Assembly (NCBI GenBank): GCA_964619065.1
Contig: CAZUCC010000006.1
Span: forward strand, 1 to 64,000
Direction: 5' to 3'
DNA from: JANXUC01 sp964619065
GTDB lineage: Bacteria > Acidobacteriota > Terriglobia > Terriglobales > Acidobacteriaceae
Length of the DNA stretch: 64,000 nucleotides
Below are positions 24,481-33,027 of this stretch, in pieces. Each line of letters begins with the position of its first letter. The first letter of the stretch is position 1. The notes beneath the pieces are model-generated. The model had not been told where the DNA came from. It saw nothing but the letters and a program-made list of their open reading frames with translations, and did no database searches. A program made the position numbers and the translations under genes.

Positions 24481-27400
24481 ATGCCTGTGGATCTTCGACG
24501 TCGCGGTTCGTCCGTTGCTCTCATTGTTCTTATTGTGGGGCTAGCTTTGGCTGTGTCTTTTGGGCAGGCGGGCTACACGGCTCAAGTGCGCGGCACGGTT
24601 GCTGACCAGAGCGGCGCCGTGGTGCCGAGCGCCAAGCTGACCATAACGAACGACGCCACCGCTATTGCCAGCTCGGCCACTACGGACAGCAACGGCCAGT
24701 ATGTCTTCAACGGATTACGGCCTGCGACATACACGGTGAAAGTCGAAACCCCGGGTTTCCAGGAAACCGTGCAGAAAAATGTTGTCTTGGCGGTGGCGCA
24801 ACAGGCGACGCTCGACTTCGTGCTGAAGCCATTCGTCTCACAAGAAACCGTCACTGTCACCGAAACTGCACCGTTGCTGGATACGACGGGAGCATCGTTG
24901 GGTACCGAGGTGACGAATGAGTTCGTCAGCCGCATGCCGCTGGCTGACCGCGATGTGACCAAACTGGTGTACTTGTCGGCAGGTGTGACCGAATTGAATA
25001 ATGGCGTTGGCTATCCCACTGGAACGGATTTTTCTTCCAACGGGCAACGCTATGCGTCCGCGGAGATTCGCCTGGACGGGAACCTGGCGACGGGCCCGGA
25101 ACAAGGCGAAGGAGCGACCACCAATCTGAGCTATATTCCGTCGGCCGAAGTGATCCAGGAATTCAAAGTGCAAAACAATAGCTTTTCCGCGGAGTACGGG
25201 AGCAATGGCGGTACCGTGGTCAATGTCCTGCTGAAGTCAGGTACGAACAAGTTTCACGGCAGCGGCTGGTGGTATGGCCGCCGTACGGGGCTGAATGCCA
25301 ACGATTTTTTCTCGAATCGTAATGGTATTCCACGGGGTGCGTCCACCCGAGATCAGTATGGCTTCGCGGTGAGTGGGCCGATTCAGAAAGGGAAGACATT
25401 CTTCTTGTTTGATTTGGAGCGCGTGCGGGTGAATGACAAGAGCTTGATCTCCGGTCGCGTGCCCACAGATCTGGAGCGGATCGGAGATTTTTCGCAGACC
25501 GTGAACGGGGATGGTACACCGATTCGGATTTACGACCCCTTCAGCGTGAGTGCTCACGGCCAGATCCGTACGCAGTATCCAAACAATATCATTCCGGCAT
25601 TCGGTACTCCCGGCAGCCCCATCACAGCGGTGGGTCAAGCGTTGGCCAATGCGTTTCCTGAACCCACGGGACCAGTTGATCTGAACTCGGGAACCAATTT
25701 CAACAAAGGAGTCGTGAACAGCAGCCCCAGCACGCAGTTCGACGTCAAAGTCGACCATCAGCTCAGCAACAAGACCCACCTCATGGGCCGGTACAGCCAG
25801 AACGATTCCAGCTTTACCAACCCCGATTTTTTCTTTGGGGATCTAAAAGGGACACAAACCACACGCAATATCGTCGTGGAACACACTTGGGCAATCAGTC
25901 CCTATCTATTGCTGACCAACCGCTTCGGCGTAGACCGTTATTACCAGAAAGGGACGTCGAGCCATGTGGATCCGGCGCAGTTCGGGCTCCCCAGCCTACT
26001 GACCGAAGCTAACCACATCACACGCATGCCGGTCGTGAATGTGGAGGACTACGCAACGCTCAACAACCAGTGCTGCTCGGACACAACGAATGGGCACACC
26101 CAGTACATCTATTCGGTGGCGATGGACTGGGTCAAAGGCCGGCACGTGGTGAAGTTCGGCGGCGAAATGCGCGAGTTCTTCAACAACTTTTACCAACCGG
26201 ATTTCGCAACCGGGGTTTTCAACTTTACCAAGCTCATCACGGCTTCGAATCCGGACGGCGGAAACGATCCGGAGGAGGGAACTGGGCTGGCTTCATTATT
26301 GTTGGGTTTTCCAGGGGACGGACAGCTCAACATCAAGTCCGCGGTGGCGAACAAGTCCAAGGAAACTGCGTTCTACGTGCAGGATGATTGGAAAGTGACG
26401 CCTCGCCTTACGCTCAATTTCGGATTGCGTTACGAATGGAGCACGCCATACACCGAGCGTCACAACCACATTCAGTACAGTGACTTTAATGCCAGCAGCG
26501 GGGTCACCGTGGATCTCACCGCGCCGACAACTGATAGTGACGGAAATCCCATTATGAGCAACGGACAAAATGTGGATCTTTCCGGTCTTGGGCTGGGCCC
26601 GACGAATCTGAAAGGCATTACACACTTTCCCTCATCCGGCAATCGCCATGTGCCGGTGGATCGTAACAACGTCGGTCCCCGTTTCGGATTCGCTTACCAA
26701 CTGGTTAACAACACCGTTCTTCGCGGAGGCATGGGCGTATTCTACGGATTCTCTTCCGCAACGAACTTCCAGTATGCGGGAACCGCATTTCGCAGGGACG
26801 CCCCCATCCATTTCTCGAACGATGGCGGTGTTACTCAATTTGCAACATTGACGAATCTTTTCCCGAATCTGGCCCCGGGACAGATTCCGGCGGCGCAAGG
26901 TGCGCAATACGGTCCCTTGGCGGAGTGGGGTTACGTCAACCAGAATGATCTAGGTACTACTGAGGCTCGCAACCCGGAGATCTACCAGTGGAACCTGGGC
27001 TTGCAGCACCTGTTTCCATCTGGAATTGTGATTTCGGCGGACTATTCCGCGAACCGCAGTACCCATTTGCCTTGGGGCGGTGCCACGCGCAATCGCAATG
27101 TAATCTCGACGGCGGCAAGACTGGCGTGTGACACGGGCTGTCAAAATACGTTGGTCGCGAATCCGTTCCAGCCCTTGTTCGTCGGACCCAATGCGATCTT
27201 CAACGAGCCCGACTCGCGCTACAACGACCCGGATATTCCGTTAGTGAATCTACTTCGGCCCTATCCACAGTTTGACAACAACTTTGAGGGCCTGCCGCTG
27301 TTGACCGCCAGCTCCTGGTACAACGCTTTACTGGTGCGTTTCCAGAAGCGTGAAAGTCATGGGTTGAGCTTTGAAGGTAGCTACACATGGGCGAAGGCTA

Positions 27401-28080
27401 CCGATAACTCGTCCTACGGGGCCAACAGCTTTATCTTCTTTGACGGCTCAGGATTGGGCTTTCCGCAGGACCTGAATAATCTGGGAGCCGAACACTCTGT
27501 GGGAGCGAACGATACGCGGCACCGTTTTGTGCTGGCCGCGGTGTATGACTTGCCTGTAGGTCACGATCGCGCCATGGGGGCGAACATGAACCGGGTACTC
27601 GACGGAGTCATCGGTGGTTGGTCTGTGAATGCTTTGCTCACTTTGCAGACGGGGCAACCTGTTCCTTTCGGGATGGCTTCACCGCAACTTACCGACGGAA
27701 CTCAACGCCCCAACATCTCATGCAACCCAACCACTGGACTGAGTCTGCATGACCTCGCTTTTTCCAGTGACCCCAGTGCCAGCTACTATAACGACTCCTG
27801 CTTCTCTGCTCCCGACGACCAAGTTGCGGGGAACGCGCCCCGTTTCTCCGACAATGTTCGCGGGCCAGGAATTCATAACATCGATCTGGGCATCTTTAAG
27901 GGTTTTCGCATTCGCGAAGGAATGAAGGCGGAAGTGCGGGCGGAATTCCTGAACTTCACCAATACGCCGCGCTTCGCCACCCCTTCCTCGTTCTTTGGGG
28001 ACCCTGATAACTTTGGCAAGGTCGAGCGACAAGCCAATTCTCCGCGGCGCATCCAAATGGGCGTTCGCTTTGAGTTCTGA
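24481..28080 (+). CDS. Oar-like TonB-dependent outer-membrane receptor
   Basis: The 1199-residue protein has a signal peptide (cleavage near residue 31). A carboxypeptidase-regulatory-like beta-sandwich follows at about 33-120 (GTVADQSGAVVPSAKL, NGQYVFNGLRPATYTVKVE), then a plug domain at about 130-250 (GGTVVNVLLKSGTNKFHG) and a long outer-membrane barrel ending in Phe (MGVRFEF). Such receptors are multiplied in Acidobacteriota and take up large substrates, probably oligosaccharides, using TonB energy; no SusD partner is seen. GGGAGG precedes ATG 24481. The TIM-barrel glycosidase gene begins 18 bp after its stop, so both form an operon and probably share a substrate. Confidence 0.9.
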   Translation: MPVDLRRRGSSVALIVLIVGLALAVSFGQAGYTAQVRGTVADQSGAVVPSAKLTITNDATAIASSATTDSNGQYVFNGLRPATYTVKVETPGFQETVQKNVVLAVAQQATLDFVLKPFVSQETVTVTETAPLLDTTGASLGTEVTNEFVSRMPLADRDVTKLVYLSAGVTELNNGVGYPTGTDFSSNGQRYASAEIRLDGNLATGPEQGEGATTNLSYIPSAEVIQEFKVQNNSFSAEYGSNGGTVVNVLLKSGTNKFHGSGWWYGRRTGLNANDFFSNRNGIPRGASTRDQYGFAVSGPIQKGKTFFLFDLERVRVNDKSLISGRVPTDLERIGDFSQTVNGDGTPIRIYDPFSVSAHGQIRTQYPNNIIPAFGTPGSPITAVGQALANAFPEPTGPVDLNSGTNFNKGVVNSSPSTQFDVKVDHQLSNKTHLMGRYSQNDSSFTNPDFFFGDLKGTQTTRNIVVEHTWAISPYLLLTNRFGVDRYYQKGTSSHVDPAQFGLPSLLTEANHITRMPVVNVEDYATLNNQCCSDTTNGHTQYIYSVAMDWVKGRHVVKFGGEMREFFNNFYQPDFATGVFNFTKLITASNPDGGNDPEEGTGLASLLLGFPGDGQLNIKSAVANKSKETAFYVQDDWKVTPRLTLNFGLRYEWSTPYTERHNHIQYSDFNASSGVTVDLTAPTTDSDGNPIMSNGQNVDLSGLGLGPTNLKGITHFPSSGNRHVPVDRNNVGPRFGFAYQLVNNTVLRGGMGVFYGFSSATNFQYAGTAFRRDAPIHFSNDGGVTQFATLTNLFPNLAPGQIPAAQGAQYGPLAEWGYVNQNDLGTTEARNPEIYQWNLGLQHLFPSGIVISADYSANRSTHLPWGGATRNRNVISTAARLACDTGCQNTLVANPFQPLFVGPNAIFNEPDSRYNDPDIPLVNLLRPYPQFDNNFEGLPLLTASSWYNALLVRFQKRESHGLSFEGSYTWAKATDNSSYGANSFIFFDGSGLGFPQDLNNLGAEHSVGANDTRHRFVLAAVYDLPVGHDRAMGANMNRVLDGVIGGWSVNALLTLQTGQPVPFGMASPQLTDGTQRPNISCNPTTGLSLHDLAFSSDPSASYYNDSCFSAPDDQVAGNAPRFSDNVRGPGIHNIDLGIFKGFRIREGMKAEVRAEFLNFTNTPRFATPSSFFGDPDNFGKVERQANSPRRIQMGVRFEF

Positions 28081-28097
28081 AGCGGCGCTTCTTCTGC

Positions 28098-30035
28098 ATG
28101 GGGCTTCGAATGAAAGCGCGACCGCTACTCTTACTATTCTGCGCACTGATTTCTTGCGCGAGCACCTTCGCCGTCGGGCAAGGATTTCCTGCTCGTCAGG
28201 ACTGGAGCCACTACGCGCGCATTGGGGCTTATGGACTGAAGAACGACAACGCCCTGGAGATTGTGCGGAACGCTCGCGAGAGCGGGGTGCTCGGGATTGA
28301 GGTGGATAACGACATCCCGGGGCGATATGAGAGTTTTCTTCATCCGGAAGAAAAGCTGAAGGCCATCCGTCAGGTCACGCAGGAGGCACACAAGAACGGC
28401 AACTACGCCTTTGTGTACATCGCTGGCACGGAATGCATTACCGCTCACGCCGACCAGACGGCGCACACACTGGCGAAAGATCATCCTGAGTGGCTACAGC
28501 GAAAGATTAACGGCGATCCCGCGATTTTCGGAGGCGGGTCGGCTTTCTGGATCGCCAAGGGAGACGAAGACGTATGGGTCAGCCCTTACGCGGCCGAGTG
28601 GCGGAAGGCCTACATGGCACGAGTGCGTCAGATCGCTGAGACCGGAATTGACGGCATCTACGTGGATATTCCGTACTGGATGACCCACTTTGACGGGTGG
28701 GAGGCGACTTGGGCCAGCTTTGACGACAATACAGTGCGCGCTTTCAAGGAGCGAACGGGGTTAGACGCAAAGCGGGATTTGAAGCTGGGAGATTTTTCGG
28801 ACGCGAATTTTCGTAAGTGGGTGGAGTTCCGGATACAGACGATCACGGATTTTTTACGGGAGATCGATCAGACAGCTAAGGCGGTTAATCCGAAGATTAA
28901 GACCATTCCTGAAATCTATCCTGGAATCGAAGACGATGCTGTACGCGTCGGCGCCGATGTCTACAGTTTGTACGCAACGGTCGATGCGATCGCCCATGAG
29001 TATGAATTTGGGAGCGGCGATCACATGGCTTCCTCACGCTCGCCTCTGGATTGGTTCAACTATCAAGTGGGAATGTATTCATTCCGCGCATTTGCACAGG
29101 GAAAGCCAACCTGGATCCTGAACTATTCCTGGGATGGCGACAAGAATGTAGATGCGCGGGAGTCCATGATGAATCTCGCCATGTCGCAGATCATGGCCGG
29201 CGCGAATTTCTGGGATGCCCCAGGACATTCCATGGCGGGGTCGAACGATCTGCTTACACGGAAGAAGATTTTTTCCTGGATTCAATCAAACGAGAAAACG
29301 TTTTACTTGCCACGCACTCCGATCGATCCTGTCGGGGTTTACTTTTCGCCGGATACGCGCAACCTTTACGCGGCGGACTTTCTGGCATCGTATCGCGGGA
29401 TCCTCATACTGCTGATGCAGAAACATCTTGAATTTCAGATTGTCACTCCACGCACGCTGAAGGATTTCCGCGGACAAACTCTGATCTTGCCTGATGTGCG
29501 GGTTCTGAGTCCCAGTGAAAAAAAATGGGCGGGAAAATTTGTGGAGCAGGGGAAAAGACTGATCGTCACGGGACTCGACGCAACCGGGCTCGGCAAGTCG
29601 GCGAACATTCTTCGTTTCCGGGAGTGTCCGGGCAAGGCCTACAATGCAGCACTGGAGAAAGATTTTGAGCACGCTTCTCCAGATCTCCAGCAAGCCTTTC
29701 TTGACAGCTTGAAGGGAGGAGATGCGGTGCGCATCACGGGTGGGATCGGAATGGCTACTTCAATTTCCCGTAGCATCAACCCCCATAACACGGAGGGCCG
29801 CGTAAGTTGCTACTTCGCAAATTTTACAGGATTACGCGGCGGTTCCAACCCCATGCAGGAGCCGCAGAACGGGGTGGAAATTCGCATCATGGCATCGGCG
29901 GCGGGGAAGGGCTTTTTCCTGCCGTTTCTGGGGCCGCCGCAGGAGATCGCGGGAATTCAGAATCAAGATTCCATTATTTTCAAACTGCCTCCAATCACCA
30001 AAGGAGCAGTTTTTTGGTATGAGCCGCGACAATAG
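28098..30035 (+). CDS. Secreted TIM-barrel glycosidase-like protein, no assigned family
   Basis: The 645-residue product has a signal peptide (cleavage near VGQG, residue 28); ATG 28110 is an alternative start. Residues 36-360 look like an alpha-amylase/GHL6-like TIM barrel: LGIEVDNDIPG, HPEWLQRKI, a strand ending GIDGIYVDIPYWMTHF (Asp in YVDI), TIPEIYPGIEDD and WILNYSW. The C-terminal half contains a flavodoxin-like trimerisation region (LKDFRGQTLILPDV, GKRLIVTGLDATG) and a terminal beta domain, as in GH42-type beta-galactosidases. Catalytic residues cannot be fixed from sequence alone. It lies 18 bp after the TonB receptor gene, so its substrate is probably what the receptor imports. Confidence 0.6.
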   Translation: MGLRMKARPLLLLFCALISCASTFAVGQGFPARQDWSHYARIGAYGLKNDNALEIVRNARESGVLGIEVDNDIPGRYESFLHPEEKLKAIRQVTQEAHKNGNYAFVYIAGTECITAHADQTAHTLAKDHPEWLQRKINGDPAIFGGGSAFWIAKGDEDVWVSPYAAEWRKAYMARVRQIAETGIDGIYVDIPYWMTHFDGWEATWASFDDNTVRAFKERTGLDAKRDLKLGDFSDANFRKWVEFRIQTITDFLREIDQTAKAVNPKIKTIPEIYPGIEDDAVRVGADVYSLYATVDAIAHEYEFGSGDHMASSRSPLDWFNYQVGMYSFRAFAQGKPTWILNYSWDGDKNVDARESMMNLAMSQIMAGANFWDAPGHSMAGSNDLLTRKKIFSWIQSNEKTFYLPRTPIDPVGVYFSPDTRNLYAADFLASYRGILILLMQKHLEFQIVTPRTLKDFRGQTLILPDVRVLSPSEKKWAGKFVEQGKRLIVTGLDATGLGKSANILRFRECPGKAYNAALEKDFEHASPDLQQAFLDSLKGGDAVRITGGIGMATSISRSINPHNTEGRVSCYFANFTGLRGGSNPMQEPQNGVEIRIMASAAGKGFFLPFLGPPQEIAGIQNQDSIIFKLPPITKGAVFWYEPRQ

Positions 30036-30122
30036 AAAGTCGGGGGAGCTGCCTTGTCACCGCTGCGGCGACCCTCCAGTCTTACGTCCCAGCGGGTCCT
30101 TCCCGACCTCGCTGACCTGTTT

Positions 30123-30536
30123 CTACGACGGCAAGGGGCTTTGCCGCACGGGCAACGCCGGCAAGCTGACGCGAATCGCCTGCAGGAGTTCGTCGTTGTC
30201 CGCGGGTTTCTGGAAATAGGCTACAGCTCCATCCATGAGGGCCCGTTCCTCGTTATTCTCAGGATCGCGAGCGCTCAACACAATCACCGGAACACTGGAG
30301 AGAGAGCCTCGCTGTCGCAGCCGTTCGAGGACAACAAAGCCGTCTCCCGCAGGCAGGCCAAGGTCCAGGATAATCAGGTCGGGACGTTCTTTCTGAGCAG
30401 TGGCGATCGCGGAATAACCATCGCCGGCGGTTGCGATGTCGTAATCATTGGCTCGCAGGCGAAGGCGCAGAGCCTGTACCAGATCGGGGTCATCGTCCAC
30501 GACAAGAATTTTCTGTTTTGACGCTGATATACCCAT
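30123..30536 (-). CDS. Single-domain response regulator (receiver only)
   Basis: I start it at ATG 30536, because AAAGGAG lies just upstream, although the frame extends further. The 137-residue protein is one receiver domain: acidic pocket VVDDDPD (12-18), phosphoacceptor Asp58 (LIILDLGLPAGDG), Ser/Thr switch VLSARD and conserved Lys in FQKPAD. No output domain exists, so it relays phosphate or acts on another protein. It is the last gene of a three-gene signalling operon, 23 bp after the hybrid kinase gene. Confidence 0.9.
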   Translation of the reverse strand: MGISASKQKILVVDDDPDLVQALRLRLRANDYDIATAGDGYSAIATAQKERPDLIILDLGLPAGDGFVVLERLRQRGSLSSVPVIVLSARDPENNEERALMDGAVAYFQKPADNDELLQAIRVSLPALPVRQSPLPS

Positions 30537-30559
30537 TGAATTCTCCTTTGTGAAGGCAA

Positions 30560-32161
30560 CTAGTTCGAATTGCATGGTTGCTTGTTTTCGACACACATCT
30601 CTTTCCCGCTCATGCTCAGCATGATCATTTTTGTGGTTCGGTCGGCGACGGATTGAACCTGCTTCTCTAAAGATCCGGAGACATCGCCGGGGAGAATCTC
30701 AATCGGTGCCGTTGTGATGGTGAGGCCGGCTTTGCTTTTCAGATCGGGGATGCGCTCAAGCTGTTCGCGAATGCGGGTTGTCATGATCTCAGCGTGCTCA
30801 ATGTCGGTAGACGCCACAATAAAGAACGTCTCTGCCTGTCCCGAGGTTCCCATGGGCGGCAGAACCAGATCTTTGTCGAGGTAGACGCATCGCCGCAGAA
30901 CTTCTAAACAGTGCTGCCAGACCTCTCTCCATCTGCCGAGCGGAGGACTGGAGAGCGAGGCGAGCTCAACGCGTGTCAGCACGAAAGCGGATCGCAGTTG
31001 ATCCTTGTAGGTAATGACCGGGGCAAGGAGTTTTGCCAGGGAATAGGTCGGTAGAGTGAAAGTAAATAGACTGCCGAACCCAGGTTCGCTGGTGACCCAG
31101 ATCCTCCCGTCATGGAGCCGGACCAGCTCTTTGCAAATGAAAAGGCCCAACCCCAGGCCAGAGCGGTTGTTCTCATCCACGGAACCTGGATACTGATACA
31201 GGCGTTCAAAGATTAACGCCTTAGCTTCGGGATTTATGCCGCGACCGGTATCGCTGACGGAGACATATACGGTTCCGGGGTCGGTATCGACCATGCGGGC
31301 ATTGACTAGGACAGAGCCTGCATTGGGCGTGAACTTGATCCCGTTATCGATGAGGTTGATGAGTACTTCCAAAACGCGGTCAGGGTCGGCATACACGAGG
31401 GGGATGTTCGGGTCCAGCCCTGCCTCCAATCCGATCTGTTTCTTTTGCGCGGCGGGACGCATCATCGCGACAGACTGCTGAATCAGATCACTCAGGGAAA
31501 TGCAGCGTGGCTCAACGCGCATTTTCCCGCTCTCGGCGCGAGAAGCTTCGAGCAGGTCACGGATCATGGCTTGCAACTGGCTCACGCTCTTCAAAACGAT
31601 TTTTAGGTGATCGCGTTGTTCAGGAGCAATTGGACCGGACAGTCCGTCCAATAGCAAGGAAACATATTGGTGAATGCAAGTCAGGGGCGTGCGCAACTCG
31701 TGCGACACATGGGACAAAAGCCGGTTTTTGAATTCCAGCTGTTCTTTGCGAGTGGCTTCGAGGGAGCGTTGAAGCGCCTGCCGCTCCACAGCGTAGTGGA
31801 TCGAACGCTCGAGTTGCTTTCCCGAGAAGCCGCCTTTGATCAGATAGTCCTGAACACCGTAGTGGACAGCATTGATAGCCAGCGCCTCATCGTCTTGTCC
31901 GGAAAGAACGACGATGGGCACATTGGGAGCGTGATTCAGTACGCTGCGAAAGGTGTCTGCCCCATGGCTGTCGGGAAGGTTCAAGTCCAGTAACACCAGA
32001 GCGGGCTCATTCTCGCTGAGTGCTGTGAGCGCATCAGACAGCCGGTGGACGCAATTTACTTTCATCCCCGATTGGCCTTCCATCAAGCGCAGGCGGACCA
32101 GGTCCACGTCTCCCGGGTTATCTTCGACTAACAATACTTGCGTCGGTTGATGATCCATCAT
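30560..32161 (-). CDS. Receiver-histidine kinase hybrid with degenerate C-terminal domain
   Basis: The 533-residue cytoplasmic protein has an N-terminal receiver (Asp59, VLLDLNLPDSHG), a short coiled linker, a HisKA dimerisation domain with His154 (LSHVSHELRTPL), and a HATPase domain at about 260-385 (LINLIDNGIKF, DTGRGI). About 140 residues follow (390-533) with the rhythm of a GGDEF domain (RRCVYLDKDLVLPP, AETFFIVASTDIEHAEIM) but without the GGDEF motif, so it is probably enzymatically dead or a sensor/dimer module. Input therefore comes through phosphorylation of its receiver, perhaps by another kinase. ATG 32158, three bases in, has better spacing to AAGGAG. Its neighbours are both single-domain receivers. 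Confidence 0.9.
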   Translation of the reverse strand: MMDHQPTQVLLVEDNPGDVDLVRLRLMEGQSGMKVNCVHRLSDALTALSENEPALVLLDLNLPDSHGADTFRSVLNHAPNVPIVVLSGQDDEALAINAVHYGVQDYLIKGGFSGKQLERSIHYAVERQALQRSLEATRKEQLEFKNRLLSHVSHELRTPLTCIHQYVSLLLDGLSGPIAPEQRDHLKIVLKSVSQLQAMIRDLLEASRAESGKMRVEPRCISLSDLIQQSVAMMRPAAQKKQIGLEAGLDPNIPLVYADPDRVLEVLINLIDNGIKFTPNAGSVLVNARMVDTDPGTVYVSVSDTGRGINPEAKALIFERLYQYPGSVDENNRSGLGLGLFICKELVRLHDGRIWVTSEPGFGSLFTFTLPTYSLAKLLAPVITYKDQLRSAFVLTRVELASLSSPPLGRWREVWQHCLEVLRRCVYLDKDLVLPPMGTSGQAETFFIVASTDIEHAEIMTTRIREQLERIPDLKSKAGLTITTAPIEILPGDVSGSLEKQVQSVADRTTKMIMLSMSGKEMCVENKQPCNSN

Positions 32162-32170
32162 TCTCCTTAG

Positions 32171-32596
32171 CTATGGCAGGCACACAAAATTGAACCAGAA
32201 TTCTTCAATCGATTGCACCGCAGTGAAAAAGTCCTTCAAATTTCCAGGCTTACAGACGTAGCAATTCGCACCAAGTTCGTAGCTGCTCGCAATATCCCTG
32301 CCCAACCGGGATGTACTAAAGATCACGACCGGGATTCCCTGCAGGAGTGGGTCCCCCTTCACCTCCTGCAATACCGCTCGACCGTCCTTTCTGGGAAGAT
32401 TCAAGTCCAGGATCACCAGATCTGGACGAATCACTTCCGCGTATTGTCCTTTGCGGTTGAGAAACGCCATTGCCTCCTCACCGTCACCCACGCTGCTGAT
32501 CTGGCTTCTATGGGCGCTTCCCGCCAGGGCCTCCCGCGCCAAAACCACATCAGCTGGATTGTCATCCACCAGGAGAACTTCGCGCACTTGACTCAT
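32171..32596 (-). CDS. Single-domain response regulator, Rcp1-like
   Basis: The start is placed at ATG 32596, supported by AGGGG upstream. The 141-residue receiver has LLVDDNPADVVLAREAL (8-24), phosphoacceptor Asp64 (LVILDLNLPRKDG) and the switch region VIFSTSRL with Lys in YVCKPGN. The NPAD-VxLxxEAL start and RKDGR loop are typical of the Rcp1 subgroup that partners phytochrome-type kinases. No phytochrome is in the window. It lies ten bases before the hybrid kinase gene, so the three form one operon. Confidence 0.9.
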   Translation of the reverse strand: MSQVREVLLVDDNPADVVLAREALAGSAHRSQISSVGDGEEAMAFLNRKGQYAEVIRPDLVILDLNLPRKDGRAVLQEVKGDPLLQGIPVVIFSTSRLGRDIASSYELGANCYVCKPGNLKDFFTAVQSIEEFWFNFVCLP

Positions 32597-32907
32597 TCTG
32601 AGTTTCCCCTTCTCCTCCGCGCAATTGGAGGGCATCTTCGCGGGCTACACTGAAACTGCTGGTGGTTCTCAGAAAGCCGTATCTGCGTCCGCTATGAGTC
32701 GGAGTTCTCCTGCGAGTACGTTCTCAGGGCGCTGAGCGAGAAACGGCAACCAAATGGCTGTGTCCATTTCTCCACATGAACATGGCATCGGCGGTACCGT
32801 CGCAACCTTTAGCTCACAACGGCGGGGGATAAAATCCAAAGACGGCTTGTGGGATGGTACAGGCGGGCATGTCCCCCGGATAGTATTGAAACTAAAGGAA
32901 GGATTGC

Positions 32908-33009
32908 ATGGAGGATCTGGATGTAGTTCTTGAGGAAGGCCTGTGCCCCAGCGATTCTCGCGACTGGTATTATTTCCCGAGATCGCGCAGGCTCACGTGG
33001 CACCCCTGA
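32908..33009 (+). CDS. Possible 33-residue leader-type ORF before the GH127 gene
   Basis: ATG 32908 is preceded by AAGGAAGG at an acceptable distance and opens a 33-codon frame rich in acidic and aromatic residues (MEDLDVVLEEGLCPSDS, DWYYF). It stops 18 bp before the GH127 start. It could be a short leader peptide, a small protein or chance. The roughly 270 bases before it (32636-32907) hold nothing I can identify. Confidence 0.25.
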   Translation: MEDLDVVLEEGLCPSDSRDWYYFPRSRRLTWHP

Positions 33010-33027
33010 AAGCGAGGATCACCTTAT

